Positions 25,291 to 34,354 of a stretch of DNA of 64,000 nucleotides are shown in pieces. The notes beneath the pieces were generated by a model, which saw only the letters and a list, made by a program, of their open reading frames with translations, was not told the DNA's origin and did no database searches. Numbering within the stretch: the stretch's first letter is position 1; each line of letters opens with the position of its first letter. Source of the DNA: UMGS1649 sp045604405 (GTDB lineage: Bacteria > Bacillota > Clostridia > TANB77 > CAG-465). The stretch covers positions 1-64,000 of the forward strand of contig JAZUNZ010000035.1 of assembly GCA_045604405.1 (NCBI GenBank), given 5' to 3'. The position numbers and the translations under genes are program-made.

Positions 25291-26274
25291 TTATGCTCTC
25301 CTTAGATTTGAAAGTGGAGAATGCTTTTGATATTGCATTCTTAAATCATCACACTCTAAATCCAAATATGCTTCCTCTGTCACTCTTACACTTGAATGAC
25401 CTAATATTTTTGATAAAGTGAATATATCTCCACCACTCATTAAAAATCTTTTAGCGAAGTTATTCCTTAACTTGTGGGGGTGTAAATCTTCAAGTCCTAT
25501 TCTTTTTCCATAGTTTCTAAAATGTTCTTCATAACAACTTACCTTTAATGCTGTACCTCTTGTAGTACAAAATATATATGGTGTGTGGTGGTATCTATCT
25601 TTGTATTGTAGCCACCTCTTTAATTCTTTTAACATTTCAGTAGAGAAAAATACAAATCTATCTTTTCTACCTTTTGTGTTCTCGCCTGGCAATTTAATTG
25701 TTCTTCGCGCGAAGTCTATATCACTTTCTTTAATTAGTAGAGTTTCCCCTATTCTCATTCCTGTATCAAATATCAATTGAGCGATTACATAGTCCCTATA
25801 TTCGCAAAATCTTGATAAGTTAAAACATTTAAATAATTTATTCATATTGACATCATCAATATAACCAACTACTTTTCGTGGGTTTACCAATTGCTTTATT
25901 CTTCTAACAGGACTATTCATTATGTATCTATTGTCATACATATAATTGAAAAAGACTTTAATATTTCTAATGTAATTGTTTATTGTAGTTTTGCTTATTT
26001 CCTCTTTATAGTCCTCTCTATTTTCAGGGAAATTAATTTTACGAGTTGCCTCATTTCCAACAACTGTGTATTTTCCTCTTTCTTCTAAATACTTGATGTA
26101 TTCCCTGATGTGTATCTCGCGCACTTCCGCCGCCTCTTTAACTTTGTGTTTTTCTTTAAGGTAATTTGCAAATAACCTTAATGTTTGGTCGTAACTTCTT
26201 AATGTCTTTTTAGATAAGTTTTTGACATCACAATAATTCATAAAATCGTCAATGTCATAATCAATTTGTTCCAT
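25291..26274 (-). CDS. int: Tyrosine recombinase (phage/IME-type integrase)
   Basis: Catalyses integration and excision of the element at the spo0A 3' end. The 327-residue protein has an N-terminal SAM-like core-binding domain (about 1-120) and the catalytic domain with R in FDTGMRIGETLL, K near KGRKDR, HxxR in HPHKLRNNFAKRF and H...Y in LGHSSVRVTEEAYL. It sits right next to the right attachment site. The start (26274) comes immediately after the T-run of the spo0A terminator, and the only RBS-like AGGGG lies inside that terminator stem. Confidence 0.93.
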   Translation of the reverse strand: MEQIDYDIDDFMNYCDVKNLSKKTLRSYDQTLRLFANYLKEKHKVKEAAEVREIHIREYIKYLEERGKYTVVGNEATRKINFPENREDYKEEISKTTINNYIRNIKVFFNYMYDNRYIMNSPVRRIKQLVNPRKVVGYIDDVNMNKLFKCFNLSRFCEYRDYVIAQLIFDTGMRIGETLLIKESDIDFARRTIKLPGENTKGRKDRFVFFSTEMLKELKRWLQYKDRYHHTPYIFCTTRGTALKVSCYEEHFRNYGKRIGLEDLHPHKLRNNFAKRFLMSGGDIFTLSKILGHSSVRVTEEAYLDLECDDLRMQYQKHSPLSNLRRA

Positions 26275-26342
26275 AAAAAAACTTCCCCTTTCATTCAGTT
26301 ATATTATGAAAATATAACCCAATGAATAGAAAAAGTTTATTG
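26275..26342 (-). terminator. spo0A terminator carried by the element
   Basis: Hairpin with outer arms CTTTTTCTATTCATT and AATGAAAGGGGAAG and inner stem GTTATATT/AATATAAC, then seven T. It shares the outer stem with the remnant terminator at 18656-18722, but the inner stem has co-varied. Confidence 0.8.
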
Positions 26343-26431
26343 CTATTTCCTAAACATATTTATCGCTTTTTACGCGAATTTTTTACCTCAAAAACATGCA
26401 TGTTTCGGCAATTTGTAGGTTTTTGCAAAAC

Positions 26432-27253
26432 CTACACCACGCTTCTTACAAGACTTCCTGTATTTTTACATTCAAGCCTAATCTTATCTGCAATTAGCGC
26501 TATAAATTCCGAATTTGTAGGTTTTCCTTTATTTGAATTTACAGTGTATCCAAATATCTTATCGTGTACTGCAATTTCACCTCTGTTCCATGCTACTTCT
26601 ATAGCATGTCTAATTGCTCTTTCAACTCTTGACGGAGTTGTTTCATATTTCTTTGCTAAAAGAGGATACAAGCTCTTTGTTACTGCATTAATTATCTCTT
26701 CATTGTTTACTGCCATTAGTATTGCTTCTCTTAGATATTGATAACCCTTTATATGAGCTGGCACACCCAAATCGTGTATAAGATTTGTTATTTTTACTTC
26801 AACTGGTTCGCCGTTTATTTTCACGTTTTTTGTTGATACATATTTGTTTCCTTTACTTTCATAGAAAGAATTTGTAACTGTGCCAAGTTCTCTAATTCTA
26901 CTAACTAACGTGTCTAAATCAAAAGGTTTAATAACGTAGTATGTCGCACCAAGCGCCATTGCTTTTCCCGTTATCTTTTCTTGCCCTATGGCTGACATTA
27001 CAACTATATGTGGTTTTTTCTCTAGCGCACATTCATCTAAATCTTCTAGCACCGCTAAGCCATCTCTTTCTGGCATTATTATATCTAACAACACTATATC
27101 TGGTTTTAATTCTTTTACTTTTGTTACTACACTATTTCCATCATTAAGTGTTGCGACTACTTCCATGTCTTGTTGTGAATTTATAAACATTGCTAGCAAC
27201 TTAACAAATTCTGCATTGTCGTCCACAATCATGACCTTCATTTTTTCTTCCAT
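26432..27253 (-). CDS. spo0A: Sporulation master regulator Spo0A
   Basis: Response regulator that starts sporulation. The 273-residue protein has a receiver domain (DDNAEFVK, phospho-acceptor D in DIVLLDIIMPERDG, and KP in YVIKPFDLD) and the conserved effector domain (YETTPSRVERAIRHAIEVAW, TVNSNKGKPTNSEFIALIAD). Length is normal. The 3' end from about residue 216 on is the element-borne version: the displaced original lies at 18811-18984 and encodes the same residues. The element therefore keeps the protein intact. Confidence 0.97.
   Translation of the reverse strand: MEEKMKVMIVDDNAEFVKLLAMFINSQQDMEVVATLNDGNSVVTKVKELKPDIVLLDIIMPERDGLAVLEDLDECALEKKPHIVVMSAIGQEKITGKAMALGATYYVIKPFDLDTLVSRIRELGTVTNSFYESKGNKYVSTKNVKINGEPVEVKITNLIHDLGVPAHIKGYQYLREAILMAVNNEEIINAVTKSLYPLLAKKYETTPSRVERAIRHAIEVAWNRGEIAVHDKIFGYTVNSNKGKPTNSEFIALIADKIRLECKNTGSLVRSVV
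26586..26596. repeat. Attachment-site core, right end, within spo0A
   Basis: TTCCATGCTAC, identical to 18965-18975. To its right lies the host 5' part of spo0A; to its left the 3' end supplied by the element. Confidence 0.7.
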
Positions 27254-27441
27254 TGTTCCTCCTCATATCCAACCAACGGCATAATTATACTCCAATATTT
27301 TCCAATTTACAAGTAGATATTTTATACAGTTTTGTTTATATTTGTCGACAAGCTTTATATTTCAATGTTTTTCTACTAGATTACCCCTTTTCTTTGAAAA
27401 ACTAGCCAACTTATGTTAAAATATATATTGGTGAATGAAAA

Positions 27442-28506
27442 ATGAGCGATAATATAAAGAAAAAAGTAGTTATAGGCTTAAGCGGGGGTGTAGATAGTTC
27501 TGTTGCAGCACTTCTTTTAAAGCAGTCAGGATATGAGGTTATAGGTGTTACTATGGACCTATTACCAAGCACAGATCTTTCTAGTTCAAGTTCTATAGAT
27601 GATGCAAAAAAAGTAGCAGACAAACTTGGAATTCCATTCTACAGTCTAGACTTTAAAGATGAATTTAAAAAATATGTAATAGATTATTTTGCTAAAGAAT
27701 ATATGGCGGGCAAAACTCCAAACCCTTGTATTGAATGTAACAAACATTTAAAATTTGGATTACTATTAGATAAAGCTTATGAAATGTTTGGAACAGATTA
27801 TGTTGCAACGGGACATTATGCAAAAGTAGAATATAACGAACAGACTAACAGATATTATATTAAAGAATCTAATTCTATCGGAAAAGACCAAACTTATGTA
27901 TTGTATAACCTTACCCAAGAGCAACTTAAACATGTATTAATGCCCCTAGGAGATTATACTAAAGAACAAATCCGTGAAATCGCAAAAGAAAACGGATTTA
28001 TTACAGCAGATAAAAAAGATAGCCAAGAAATTTGTTTTGTTAAAGATAATGATTATGCCGGTTTTATTGAAAGAAACTATAATCACAAAAATATACAGGG
28101 TGAATTTGTAGATACTAAAGGTAATAAATATGGCAAACATAAAGGTATAATTCACTATACTATAGGTCAAAGAAGAGGACTTGGTCTTTCACTAAAAGCA
28201 CCGTTATATGTAAAAAGAGTGGACACAAAAACCCATGAAGTAATTCTATGCCCTAAAGAAGAATTATTCCAAGATAGTCTTATCTGTAATAACATAAACC
28301 TAATAACAATAGATAAATTGACATCACCTCTCTCTGTTAGCGTTAAAATTAGATATAGTGCTCCTAAAGCTAAAGCAACTTTAATACCAGTAAATGATGA
28401 TACTATTAAGGTGGTGTTCGATGAGCCTCAAAGAGCAGTAACTCCTGGACAAGCTGTCGTATTTTACGATAATGATATAGTTGTTGGCGGAGGAACAATA
28501 ATATAG
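27442..28506 (+). CDS. mnmA: tRNA 2-thiouridylase MnmA
   Basis: Adds sulfur at U34 of tRNA-Glu, Gln and Lys. The 354-residue protein shows the PP-loop GLSGGVDSSVAALLL, the catalytic Cys region GKTPNPCIECNKHLKF, the second Cys in DSQEICFV, and the C-terminal FDEPQRAVTPGQAVVFY segment. One of the few plus-strand genes in this part of the window. RBS is weak (GGTGA). Confidence 0.96.
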   Translation: MSDNIKKKVVIGLSGGVDSSVAALLLKQSGYEVIGVTMDLLPSTDLSSSSSIDDAKKVADKLGIPFYSLDFKDEFKKYVIDYFAKEYMAGKTPNPCIECNKHLKFGLLLDKAYEMFGTDYVATGHYAKVEYNEQTNRYYIKESNSIGKDQTYVLYNLTQEQLKHVLMPLGDYTKEQIREIAKENGFITADKKDSQEICFVKDNDYAGFIERNYNHKNIQGEFVDTKGNKYGKHKGIIHYTIGQRRGLGLSLKAPLYVKRVDTKTHEVILCPKEELFQDSLICNNINLITIDKLTSPLSVSVKIRYSAPKAKATLIPVNDDTIKVVFDEPQRAVTPGQAVVFYDNDIVVGGGTII

Positions 28507-28507
28507 C

Positions 28508-28546
28508 AATAACCACAATGTTTTAGTAACATTGTGGTTATTTTCT
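28508..28546. terminator. Terminator after mnmA
   Basis: Perfect hairpin AATAACCACAATG/CATTGTGGTTATT followed by TTTTCTT. Confidence 0.75.
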
Positions 28547-28569
28547 TGTTAATTTAAACCCTCTATTGT

Positions 28570-29193
28570 TTAATTGTTCTCATCTTCTTTTGTTAAAACT
28601 TTCTTATTCCATGATTTTTCATTGCATTTAGGGCATCTCATGTATCTAGTCCTTCCTAAATGCATTGCCCATAAAACGCTTGGAAAGGTAGGTATATATT
28701 TATGTTTACACTTGCGGCACTCATAATAACCCGCCGTTTGTTCTATTTTTAGCCCAAAATACATTCCTATTAAAAATGGAATAAAGCCTCCTATTATTAA
28801 TGCTATTCTTTGCGAATCTTCCATGTGTAAAAACTCAGCTAAAAATACATTGACAAGTAATATGATTGCAGACAAAAAACCTATTACAATTTCTAAGGCC
28901 AATAATCTTTTATCTGCATCTTCTTTTTGACGTTTCATTTCTAACAAAATTTCTTCTAACCTTTTTTCATTTTTATTCATATCAACAACCTCCCCACTAA
29001 ACAAATCATTTATAGAAATTTCTAATATTTTGCATAGTTCTGGCATTGTTCCCGAATCTGGTAAACATACCCCATTTTCCCATTTAGATATTGCTCTATT
29101 TGTAATGCCAAGTTCTTCTGCCAATTCATTTTGTGTTATATTTTTTTCTCTTCGTTTTAGTGCTATAAATTTTCCTATCTTAATTTGATCCAT
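28570..29193 (-). CDS. XRE-type HTH membrane protein with zinc-ribbon-like tail
   Basis: 207 residues. N-terminal HTH (LIDQIKIGKF..., LGITNRAISKWENGVCLPDS), two transmembrane helices at about 99-118 and 124-146, and a C-terminal zinc-ribbon-like part with two Cys pairs (YYECRKCKHKY... RYMRCPKCNEK). The HTH-membrane layout is common in clostridial regulators, and the C-terminal zinc ribbon suggests metal or surface sensing. The target is unknown. Confidence 0.75.
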   Translation of the reverse strand: MDQIKIGKFIALKRREKNITQNELAEELGITNRAISKWENGVCLPDSGTMPELCKILEISINDLFSGEVVDMNKNEKRLEEILLEMKRQKEDADKRLLALEIVIGFLSAIILLVNVFLAEFLHMEDSQRIALIIGGFIPFLIGMYFGLKIEQTAGYYECRKCKHKYIPTFPSVLWAMHLGRTRYMRCPKCNEKSWNKKVLTKEDENN

Positions 29194-29358
29194 ATTTAAT
29201 CCCCTTTCATAACCTAATTATGCATTATTCTAACATGATTTTCAAAATAATTATATATTAAGTTATATAAATATAACATGAACCAAAAGTTGATTTAATA
29301 AAATAGTCTGTTATTTATTATGTTATGATTATATTTTATTAAAATAAAGCCAACTAAA

Positions 29359-29913
29359 TTAGTCGACTTTAATTAGTGTTAATCCTTTAGGTTCTAAATA
29401 ACTTATATTTACTTTATCTGTCCTAACTATCTCTTTTATTATGCAATTTTGATTTAGCAAATTCCTTTTTGTAGTTTCTTCCTCTTTATACTCGCAGTTA
29501 ATTGTTTTTTCTTCATATTCAATATATGGTGTTTTTTCACATTTAGCTAGCGCTTCTTTTGCAACTGTACTATACGCTCTAGTCAACGGCCCCGTTCCTA
29601 ATAATATGCCACCAAAATATCTAATGACTATTATAAGTACGTTTATTATATTTTCCTTTTCCAAAAGCGAATATATTGGTTTTCCAGCCGTACCTTGGGG
29701 CTCTTTGTTATCCGTATACTTTCCACCAGACTTTAGCATGTATGCATAAACTACATGCCTTGCATCTTTATATTCTTCTTTTTCTCTATCTATTATATAC
29801 TCTGCGTCCTCTTGGCTTGTTATATAATATACTCTAGCAATAAATTTAGATTTTTTTACTTCAAGTCTACTTTCTGTTACCTCTTGTTTATTTTTAATTT
29901 CAAATTTATCCAT
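29359..29913 (-). CDS. yigZ: YigZ/IMPACT family protein
   Basis: Highly conserved family of uncertain biochemical role, linked to translation control in the eukaryotic homologue. The 184-residue protein has KSKFIARVYYI, DARHVVYAYML and EPQGTAGKPIYSLLE, then IIVIRYFGGILLGTGPLTRAY with the family's conserved RYFGG. The start at 29913 has GGGAGAG upstream and overlaps the stop of the flavoprotein by 8 bases, so the pair is coupled. Confidence 0.9.
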   Translation of the reverse strand: MDKFEIKNKQEVTESRLEVKKSKFIARVYYITSQEDAEYIIDREKEEYKDARHVVYAYMLKSGGKYTDNKEPQGTAGKPIYSLLEKENIINVLIIVIRYFGGILLGTGPLTRAYSTVAKEALAKCEKTPYIEYEEKTINCEYKEEETTKRNLLNQNCIIKEIVRTDKVNISYLEPKGLTLIKVD

Positions 29914-31165
29914 TAATCTCTCCCATATTAATTCCTGCTGTATATCCTGTTGAAAACGCAATTTGCAAATTAAATCCGCCAGTATATGCATCTACATCTA
30001 TTGTCTCTCCGGCAAAATATAAGTTTTTAATGAGTTTAGATTCCATTGTCTTTGGATTTATCTCTTTTACATTTATTCCACCACTTGTCACTATTCCAGC
30101 ATTCATGTTTTCTAAATCTTCAAGTGTAAATTCTAAATTTTTAAACGTGTTTGTTAATTTTTCTTTTTCTTCTTTAGTTATGCTATTTACTTTTTTTATT
30201 TCACTTATTCCAGATTTATATATTATATGAGGAATCAGACTTGAAATGGTTAAATCATTTAAACTATTCTTGAATTCTTTATTTATATATTTTTCAAAAT
30301 CTCTTGTTATTCTTTTATATAGTTCTTCCGAACTTAAGGCTGGTTTTAGATCTATACAAACTCTTATCTTATCCTTACTTGAAAGTTCTAACAAATTGTC
30401 TATTTTATTCAGTTTGCTGCTACTGCTTAGGACTATGGGTCCAGTAATTCCTTTATCTGTAAACATTAATTCGCCAAAGCGTTTATCTTCTAATTTGCCA
30501 TCTACTATAACAATAAGTCCTACATTCTTCAGCGTTACTCCTCTTAATGACTTACATATATTTTTTTCTTTTAATATAAAGGGAACTAGTGCGGGTTTTG
30601 GTGGTATTACACTGTGTCCTACTTTTTCTGCTATCACATAACCATCACCTGTACTGCCAGTTGATGCGTAACTTTTGCCACCAGTAGCTATTAGTACTTT
30701 GTCTGCAAATATTTTCTCGTCACTTACTAATACTACACCTTTAACAATATTGTTTTCAACTATTAATTCCTTTACACCCGAATCATATTTAATTTTTACA
30801 CCTAATTTTCTTAGCTCATGTGTTAATGAATTTGTTAGTTCATGTGCGTCGTCTGATGCTAGAAACACTCTGTTTCCTCTTTCCTCCTTAGTATCTACAC
30901 CAAGAGAATTTACGTAGGCTATTAATGCTGTATTATCTAAAGAAGCAATACTACTCATCATAAATTTAGGGTTAGTTACTACGTTAGATAGAAAATAATC
31001 TCTGTCTCCAACATATGAAATATTACATCTACCTTTTCCAGTAATATTTAACTTCTTGCCTGCTATACTGTTTTTCTCTAATATTACCACTTCATTTTTT
31101 CCATTTGCAGCAGCTATTCCTGCCATCATGCCAGCAGGTCCTGCACCAATAATTAATAACTTCAT
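29906..31165 (-). CDS. HI0933-like flavoprotein oxidoreductase
   Basis: FAD/NAD(P)-binding protein of the HI0933/YhiN family, 419 residues. FAD-binding GxGxxG as IIGAGPAGMMAG, then KLNITGKGRCN, GGKSYASTGSTGDGY and the C-terminal YFAGETIDVDAYTGGFNLQ. The substrate is unknown. It follows the YnbB-like gene with no gap and is coupled to yigZ downstream. Confidence 0.88.
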   Translation of the reverse strand: MKLLIIGAGPAGMMAGIAAANGKNEVVILEKNSIAGKKLNITGKGRCNISYVGDRDYFLSNVVTNPKFMMSSIASLDNTALIAYVNSLGVDTKEERGNRVFLASDDAHELTNSLTHELRKLGVKIKYDSGVKELIVENNIVKGVVLVSDEKIFADKVLIATGGKSYASTGSTGDGYVIAEKVGHSVIPPKPALVPFILKEKNICKSLRGVTLKNVGLIVIVDGKLEDKRFGELMFTDKGITGPIVLSSSSKLNKIDNLLELSSKDKIRVCIDLKPALSSEELYKRITRDFEKYINKEFKNSLNDLTISSLIPHIIYKSGISEIKKVNSITKEEKEKLTNTFKNLEFTLEDLENMNAGIVTSGGINVKEINPKTMESKLIKNLYFAGETIDVDAYTGGFNLQIAFSTGYTAGINMGEING

Positions 31166-32440
31166 TTAATTACCTCTTAGCATCTGATCTATTGCTGTAC
31201 ATACACCTAGTTTTGCACTTTCATATGTTAGTCCGCCTTGCATGAACACTGCATATGGTTCTTTTACTGGTGCATCGCAAGAAAGTTCTATTGATGCTCC
31301 ACTTACAAAAGTTCCAGCTGCCATAATTACCGGATCATTATAGCCTGGCATATCCCAAGGTTCTGGTAAAACAAAACTATCCACAGGGCTTGCTGCTTGA
31401 ATCCCTTGAATGAAAGATACTAGCTTTTTAGCATCTTTTAGTATTACCGATTGTATTATATCTGTTCTGTACTCCCAAGCCGAAGGGCTTACTTCATAGC
31501 CTAATTTTTCTAACATTGCTGCTGTAAGAACTGCTGTTTTTACAGCATTTTTTACTGCTTGCGGCGCTAAAAATAACCCTTGTAATATTTCCTTGTTTTT
31601 GCCCAATGTAGCTCCGCATTCTTTTCCTATTCCAGGTGCAGTAAGCCTTTTTGCAGCATTTTCCACAAGCTCCGCCTTACCTACTATATATCCCCCTGTT
31701 TCGCAAAGTCCACCGCCAAGATTTTTAATTAGCGACCCTGCCATTATATCTGCGCCAAGCTCTGTTGGTTCCATAGTCTCCACCAATTCGCCATAACAAT
31801 TGTCTACCATAACTATTACATTGCTGTCTACTTCTTTTATTTTTGCTATTATATTTCCAATTTGTTCTACGGTTTGAGAAGGTCTTGTTTCATAGCCTCT
31901 TGAACGGCCAATAAATATCATCTTAACAGAATTGTTTTTTATAACCTTAAGTATTTCTTCTGTATCAAAAGTACCATCTTTCAAATCTACTTGTTTATAC
32001 TTTACTCCCATCGCCATTAGTGACATGTTGTTTTCCACTATACCAATAGTTTCTGCAAGTGTATCATATGGTTTACCAGTAATGCTTACAAGTAAATCCC
32101 CAGGCATAAGATTTCCTGCTATTGCTGTAGATAAACTGTGTGTGCCATTTACAAAATTTATTCTAACTAAAGCATCTTCTGTTTTGAATATATCCGAATA
32201 TACTTTTTCAATAGCAATTCTTCCAATATCGTCATAGCCATAACCTGTGGTTGCTTTAAAGTGAGTGTCGCTTATTCTATTATTCTTAAACGCATTTAAT
32301 ACTTTTGCTGTGTTAAATAACGCTACTTTCTCTATTTCTTCAAATCTTGCTTCTAATTCTTGCTCACACTCTTCTACTAATTGTATTACAGTGTCAGATA
32401 TTCCTAGTGTTTTATATGATTCTTTTGTTATATTTTCCAT
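31166..32440 (-). CDS. YnbB-like PLP-dependent enzyme (aluminium-resistance/gamma-lyase family)
   Basis: PLP enzyme family often named methionine gamma-lyase or aluminium-resistance protein. The 424-residue protein shows the family's GYGYDDIGR, MVDNCYGELVE (PLP aspartate) and MAGSLIKNLGGG with the Schiff-base Lys. In clostridia this gene usually follows hfq and miaA; here it stands 27 kb away. Substrate specificity is not evident. Confidence 0.85.
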   Translation of the reverse strand: MENITKESYKTLGISDTVIQLVEECEQELEARFEEIEKVALFNTAKVLNAFKNNRISDTHFKATTGYGYDDIGRIAIEKVYSDIFKTEDALVRINFVNGTHSLSTAIAGNLMPGDLLVSITGKPYDTLAETIGIVENNMSLMAMGVKYKQVDLKDGTFDTEEILKVIKNNSVKMIFIGRSRGYETRPSQTVEQIGNIIAKIKEVDSNVIVMVDNCYGELVETMEPTELGADIMAGSLIKNLGGGLCETGGYIVGKAELVENAAKRLTAPGIGKECGATLGKNKEILQGLFLAPQAVKNAVKTAVLTAAMLEKLGYEVSPSAWEYRTDIIQSVILKDAKKLVSFIQGIQAASPVDSFVLPEPWDMPGYNDPVIMAAGTFVSGASIELSCDAPVKEPYAVFMQGGLTYESAKLGVCTAIDQMLRGN

Positions 32441-32544
32441 TTTATCACCAAATCCTTACCTTATAATTATACTATAAATTTGTGCATATATCTAGTATTA
32501 TCTTGTTTTATGTTTACTATTTGTAAAATTTTATGTACGAACAA

Positions 32545-32577
32545 TATATGGCGGAAGTTATTACTTCCGCCATATTC
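32545..32577. terminator. Terminator between WG-repeat gene and YnbB-like gene
   Basis: Long perfect hairpin AATATGGCGGAAGT/ACTTCCGCCATATT on the minus-strand side of the WG-repeat gene. Confidence 0.7.
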
Positions 32578-32589
32578 ATCATCTCCTAT

Positions 32590-33384
32590 TTAATTTATTG
32601 GAATTTGTACAGTTGTGATTTGTTGTGCTATAAAAGTGTCAAACCAGGGAGTTATCTTATCATATATGCACTCCAGCACTTTCGTTCCATTTTTATCATA
32701 AAGTCCTTTTTTATCATCAAAGCCAAGTACTATAAGATGGTTTTGCAAATATTCAATATCTGCAAATTGATTAGGAATTAAGATTTGCCCAGATAAATTT
32801 ATGACGCCGCAGCTTTTTCCATAACCAATTTTTATCAGATCCTCTGATAAAAATTTCAAATCGGTACAATTGTCTATTTGGGTGACCGTTTCTCCTTTTT
32901 TATTTATTATTAATCCCTTTTCCTCTTTGATTAACGTTGCATAGCCATATTCATTATAGATCACCGGCTTCTCGAAAACGGGAGTGACTGTCCATTCTAG
33001 GTCACTGTTTATTACGCCCCATTTTCCGTCTTTCCTTACGTGAAAACCATCTTGACCATGTCTTAACACCATTTCAAAATCATGCACTCGATACCCTTGA
33101 GCATTATATAAAGTAACCATTTGAAAATCTTCTTCTACCGCATACGCGTTATCTGATAATTTTCTAAGACCCAATTTTACTCCTTTGGGTTGATGATAAA
33201 GTATCATATCTCTTTGTTTGTGATAAATATAAGTGCCCTTGTCCGTGATAAGACGTACGAATTGATCGTATTCCTGCTTGTTTATTATCTTAAACTTTTC
33301 TGTAATCCGTTTTCCTTTCTGGTTTATTATCCATGATTTTTTTGTAAGTTTGCTAGTTATAAGATTAATTGCATTGTCATCCAT
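32590..33384 (-). CDS. WG-repeat protein
   Basis: 264 residues with repeated WG-type units (DGKWGVINSDLEWTVTPVFE, EKGLIINKKGETVTQ, KSCGVINLSGQILIPNQF, KKGLYDKNGTKVLECIYDKI). These beta-propeller-like repeats occur in secreted or cytosolic proteins of unknown function. No signal peptide. The gene is monocistronic with its own near-consensus promoter, and its codon use is visibly less AT-biased than in the neighbours. Confidence 0.8.
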   Translation of the reverse strand: MDDNAINLITSKLTKKSWIINQKGKRITEKFKIINKQEYDQFVRLITDKGTYIYHKQRDMILYHQPKGVKLGLRKLSDNAYAVEEDFQMVTLYNAQGYRVHDFEMVLRHGQDGFHVRKDGKWGVINSDLEWTVTPVFEKPVIYNEYGYATLIKEEKGLIINKKGETVTQIDNCTDLKFLSEDLIKIGYGKSCGVINLSGQILIPNQFADIEYLQNHLIVLGFDDKKGLYDKNGTKVLECIYDKITPWFDTFIAQQITTVQIPIN

Positions 33385-33451
33385 AATATATGTCCTTTCA
33401 TGTTTATATTTGATTTATAAATTAATAAATCACCATATTTTTCCTTCATCT

Positions 33452-33480
33452 ATTATACCACAAACCTTACTGTTTAGCAA
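33452..33480 (-). promoter_or_regulatory. Promoter of the WG-repeat gene
   Basis: Minus strand TTGCTA (33475-33480), 17-base spacer, TATAAT (33452-33457). Confidence 0.65.
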
Positions 33481-33512
33481 CTCTTTAAGTTTTCACGCTA
33501 TTAGCCCGTAAA

Positions 33513-33536
33513 AAAATAAGGGCTTTGCCCTTATTC
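33513..33536. terminator. Terminator overlapping the DUF1292 stop
   Basis: Hairpin AATAAGGGC-TTT-GCCCTTATT. The stop codon TAA of the DUF1292 gene lies within the stem. Confidence 0.65.
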
Positions 33537-33878
33537 TTCTATTTCTTCATCGTCTTCGCCATATTCTTCTTGGAATTTTTTGAAAACTTTTTCTGCTTCT
33601 TCATCGTCAGTTACTGTATCGTAAACTTCTTCTCCATCTTCTTGTTTTATTTCAAGAATTAGAACTCCCGAGTCAACCTCGTCAACAGGAAGTACTACTA
33701 AATATTCTTTTTCTTCTAAAGTTACAACATCTAGTATTTCAAATCTAACATCTTTTCCTTCATCATCAACAAATGTTAATATTCCTGTTTCCATTTCTTC
33801 CATTTGATCGTGGTCATGTCCACAACCAGCACATGCATCACATGAGTGAGCGCATTCCATTTTTTCATTTTCTTCCAT
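33531..33878 (-). CDS. DUF1292 (YrzB-like) protein
   Basis: 115 residues. N-terminal His/Cys-rich stretch (CAHSCDACAGCGHDHD) that may bind metal, then the DUF1292 beta-rich domain (GILTFVDDEGKDVRFEILDV) and an acidic tail. Found in most Firmicutes downstream of ruvX. Function unknown. Confidence 0.85.
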   Translation of the reverse strand: MEENEKMECAHSCDACAGCGHDHDQMEEMETGILTFVDDEGKDVRFEILDVVTLEEKEYLVVLPVDEVDSGVLILEIKQEDGEEVYDTVTDDEEAEKVFKKFQEEYGEDDEEIEE

Positions 33879-33936
33879 TTTACTTTCCTCCTAATTTTTA
33901 ATATTATTTGCTGTAATTAACAACAATATTCCTAAT

Positions 33937-34347
33937 TTATAAACTATTTATATAGTCCTCTAATATATACATTGCAGCTAGCCTGTCTGCATGTACTTTC
34001 TTTTCTTTTTGTTTTATACCCAACTCTTTCATGGTTTTGTGAGCCATAACAGTTGTAAGTCTCTCATCCCATTTTACCACTTTTAGACCAAGATTTTGGA
34101 TTTCCTCTATAACCTTGTCTACTTTCTTTGCAGTATCGGATACGTCGCCGTTTAAGTGTCTTGGATATCCAATGACAACAGCTTCTAATTTTGATTCTTG
34201 CATAATACTTTTTATTTTTTGAACTAAAATGCTACTATCACCATGTATCTCTAACGTGTCCATAGGTTGAGCTGTAATCTTTAAAGCATCTGTGATAGCC
34301 ATACCCACTCTAGCATCACCATAGTCTATTCCAAGTATCTTACCCAT
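33937..34347 (-). CDS. ruvX: Holliday junction resolvase-like nuclease RuvX/YqgF
   Basis: RNase H-like nuclease. 136 residues, GIDYGDARVGMAITD, PRHLNGDVSDTA and KWDERLTTVMAHKTM with the catalytic acids. Some members process 16S rRNA (YqgF); others act on junctions. Follows ireB with 7 bases between them: conserved gene order. Confidence 0.92.
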   Translation of the reverse strand: MGKILGIDYGDARVGMAITDALKITAQPMDTLEIHGDSSILVQKIKSIMQESKLEAVVIGYPRHLNGDVSDTAKKVDKVIEEIQNLGLKVVKWDERLTTVMAHKTMKELGIKQKEKKVHADRLAAMYILEDYINSL

Positions 34348-34354
34348 AAGTCAC

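Larger units (their letters stand above)
18976..26596. mobile_element. Integrative element inserted in the 3' end of spo0A
   Basis: About 7.6 kb between two copies of a spo0A core sequence. At the right end is a tyrosine recombinase next to the element-borne spo0A 3' end. Inside are an SDR cargo gene, serine resolvase with inverted repeats, Rep-like protein, XRE regulators, small unknown genes and a zinc-ribbon nuclease. No relaxase, coupling protein or phage structural gene is visible, so it resembles an integrated plasmid, satellite or mobilizable element and not a full ICE or prophage. The bases from 18987 to 19218 (left end) hold no gene that I can support. Confidence 0.88.

Noticed and set aside
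18976..26596. Prophage or complete ICE
   Set aside because: No capsid, tail, terminase, relaxase or mating-pair gene is seen within 7.6 kb.
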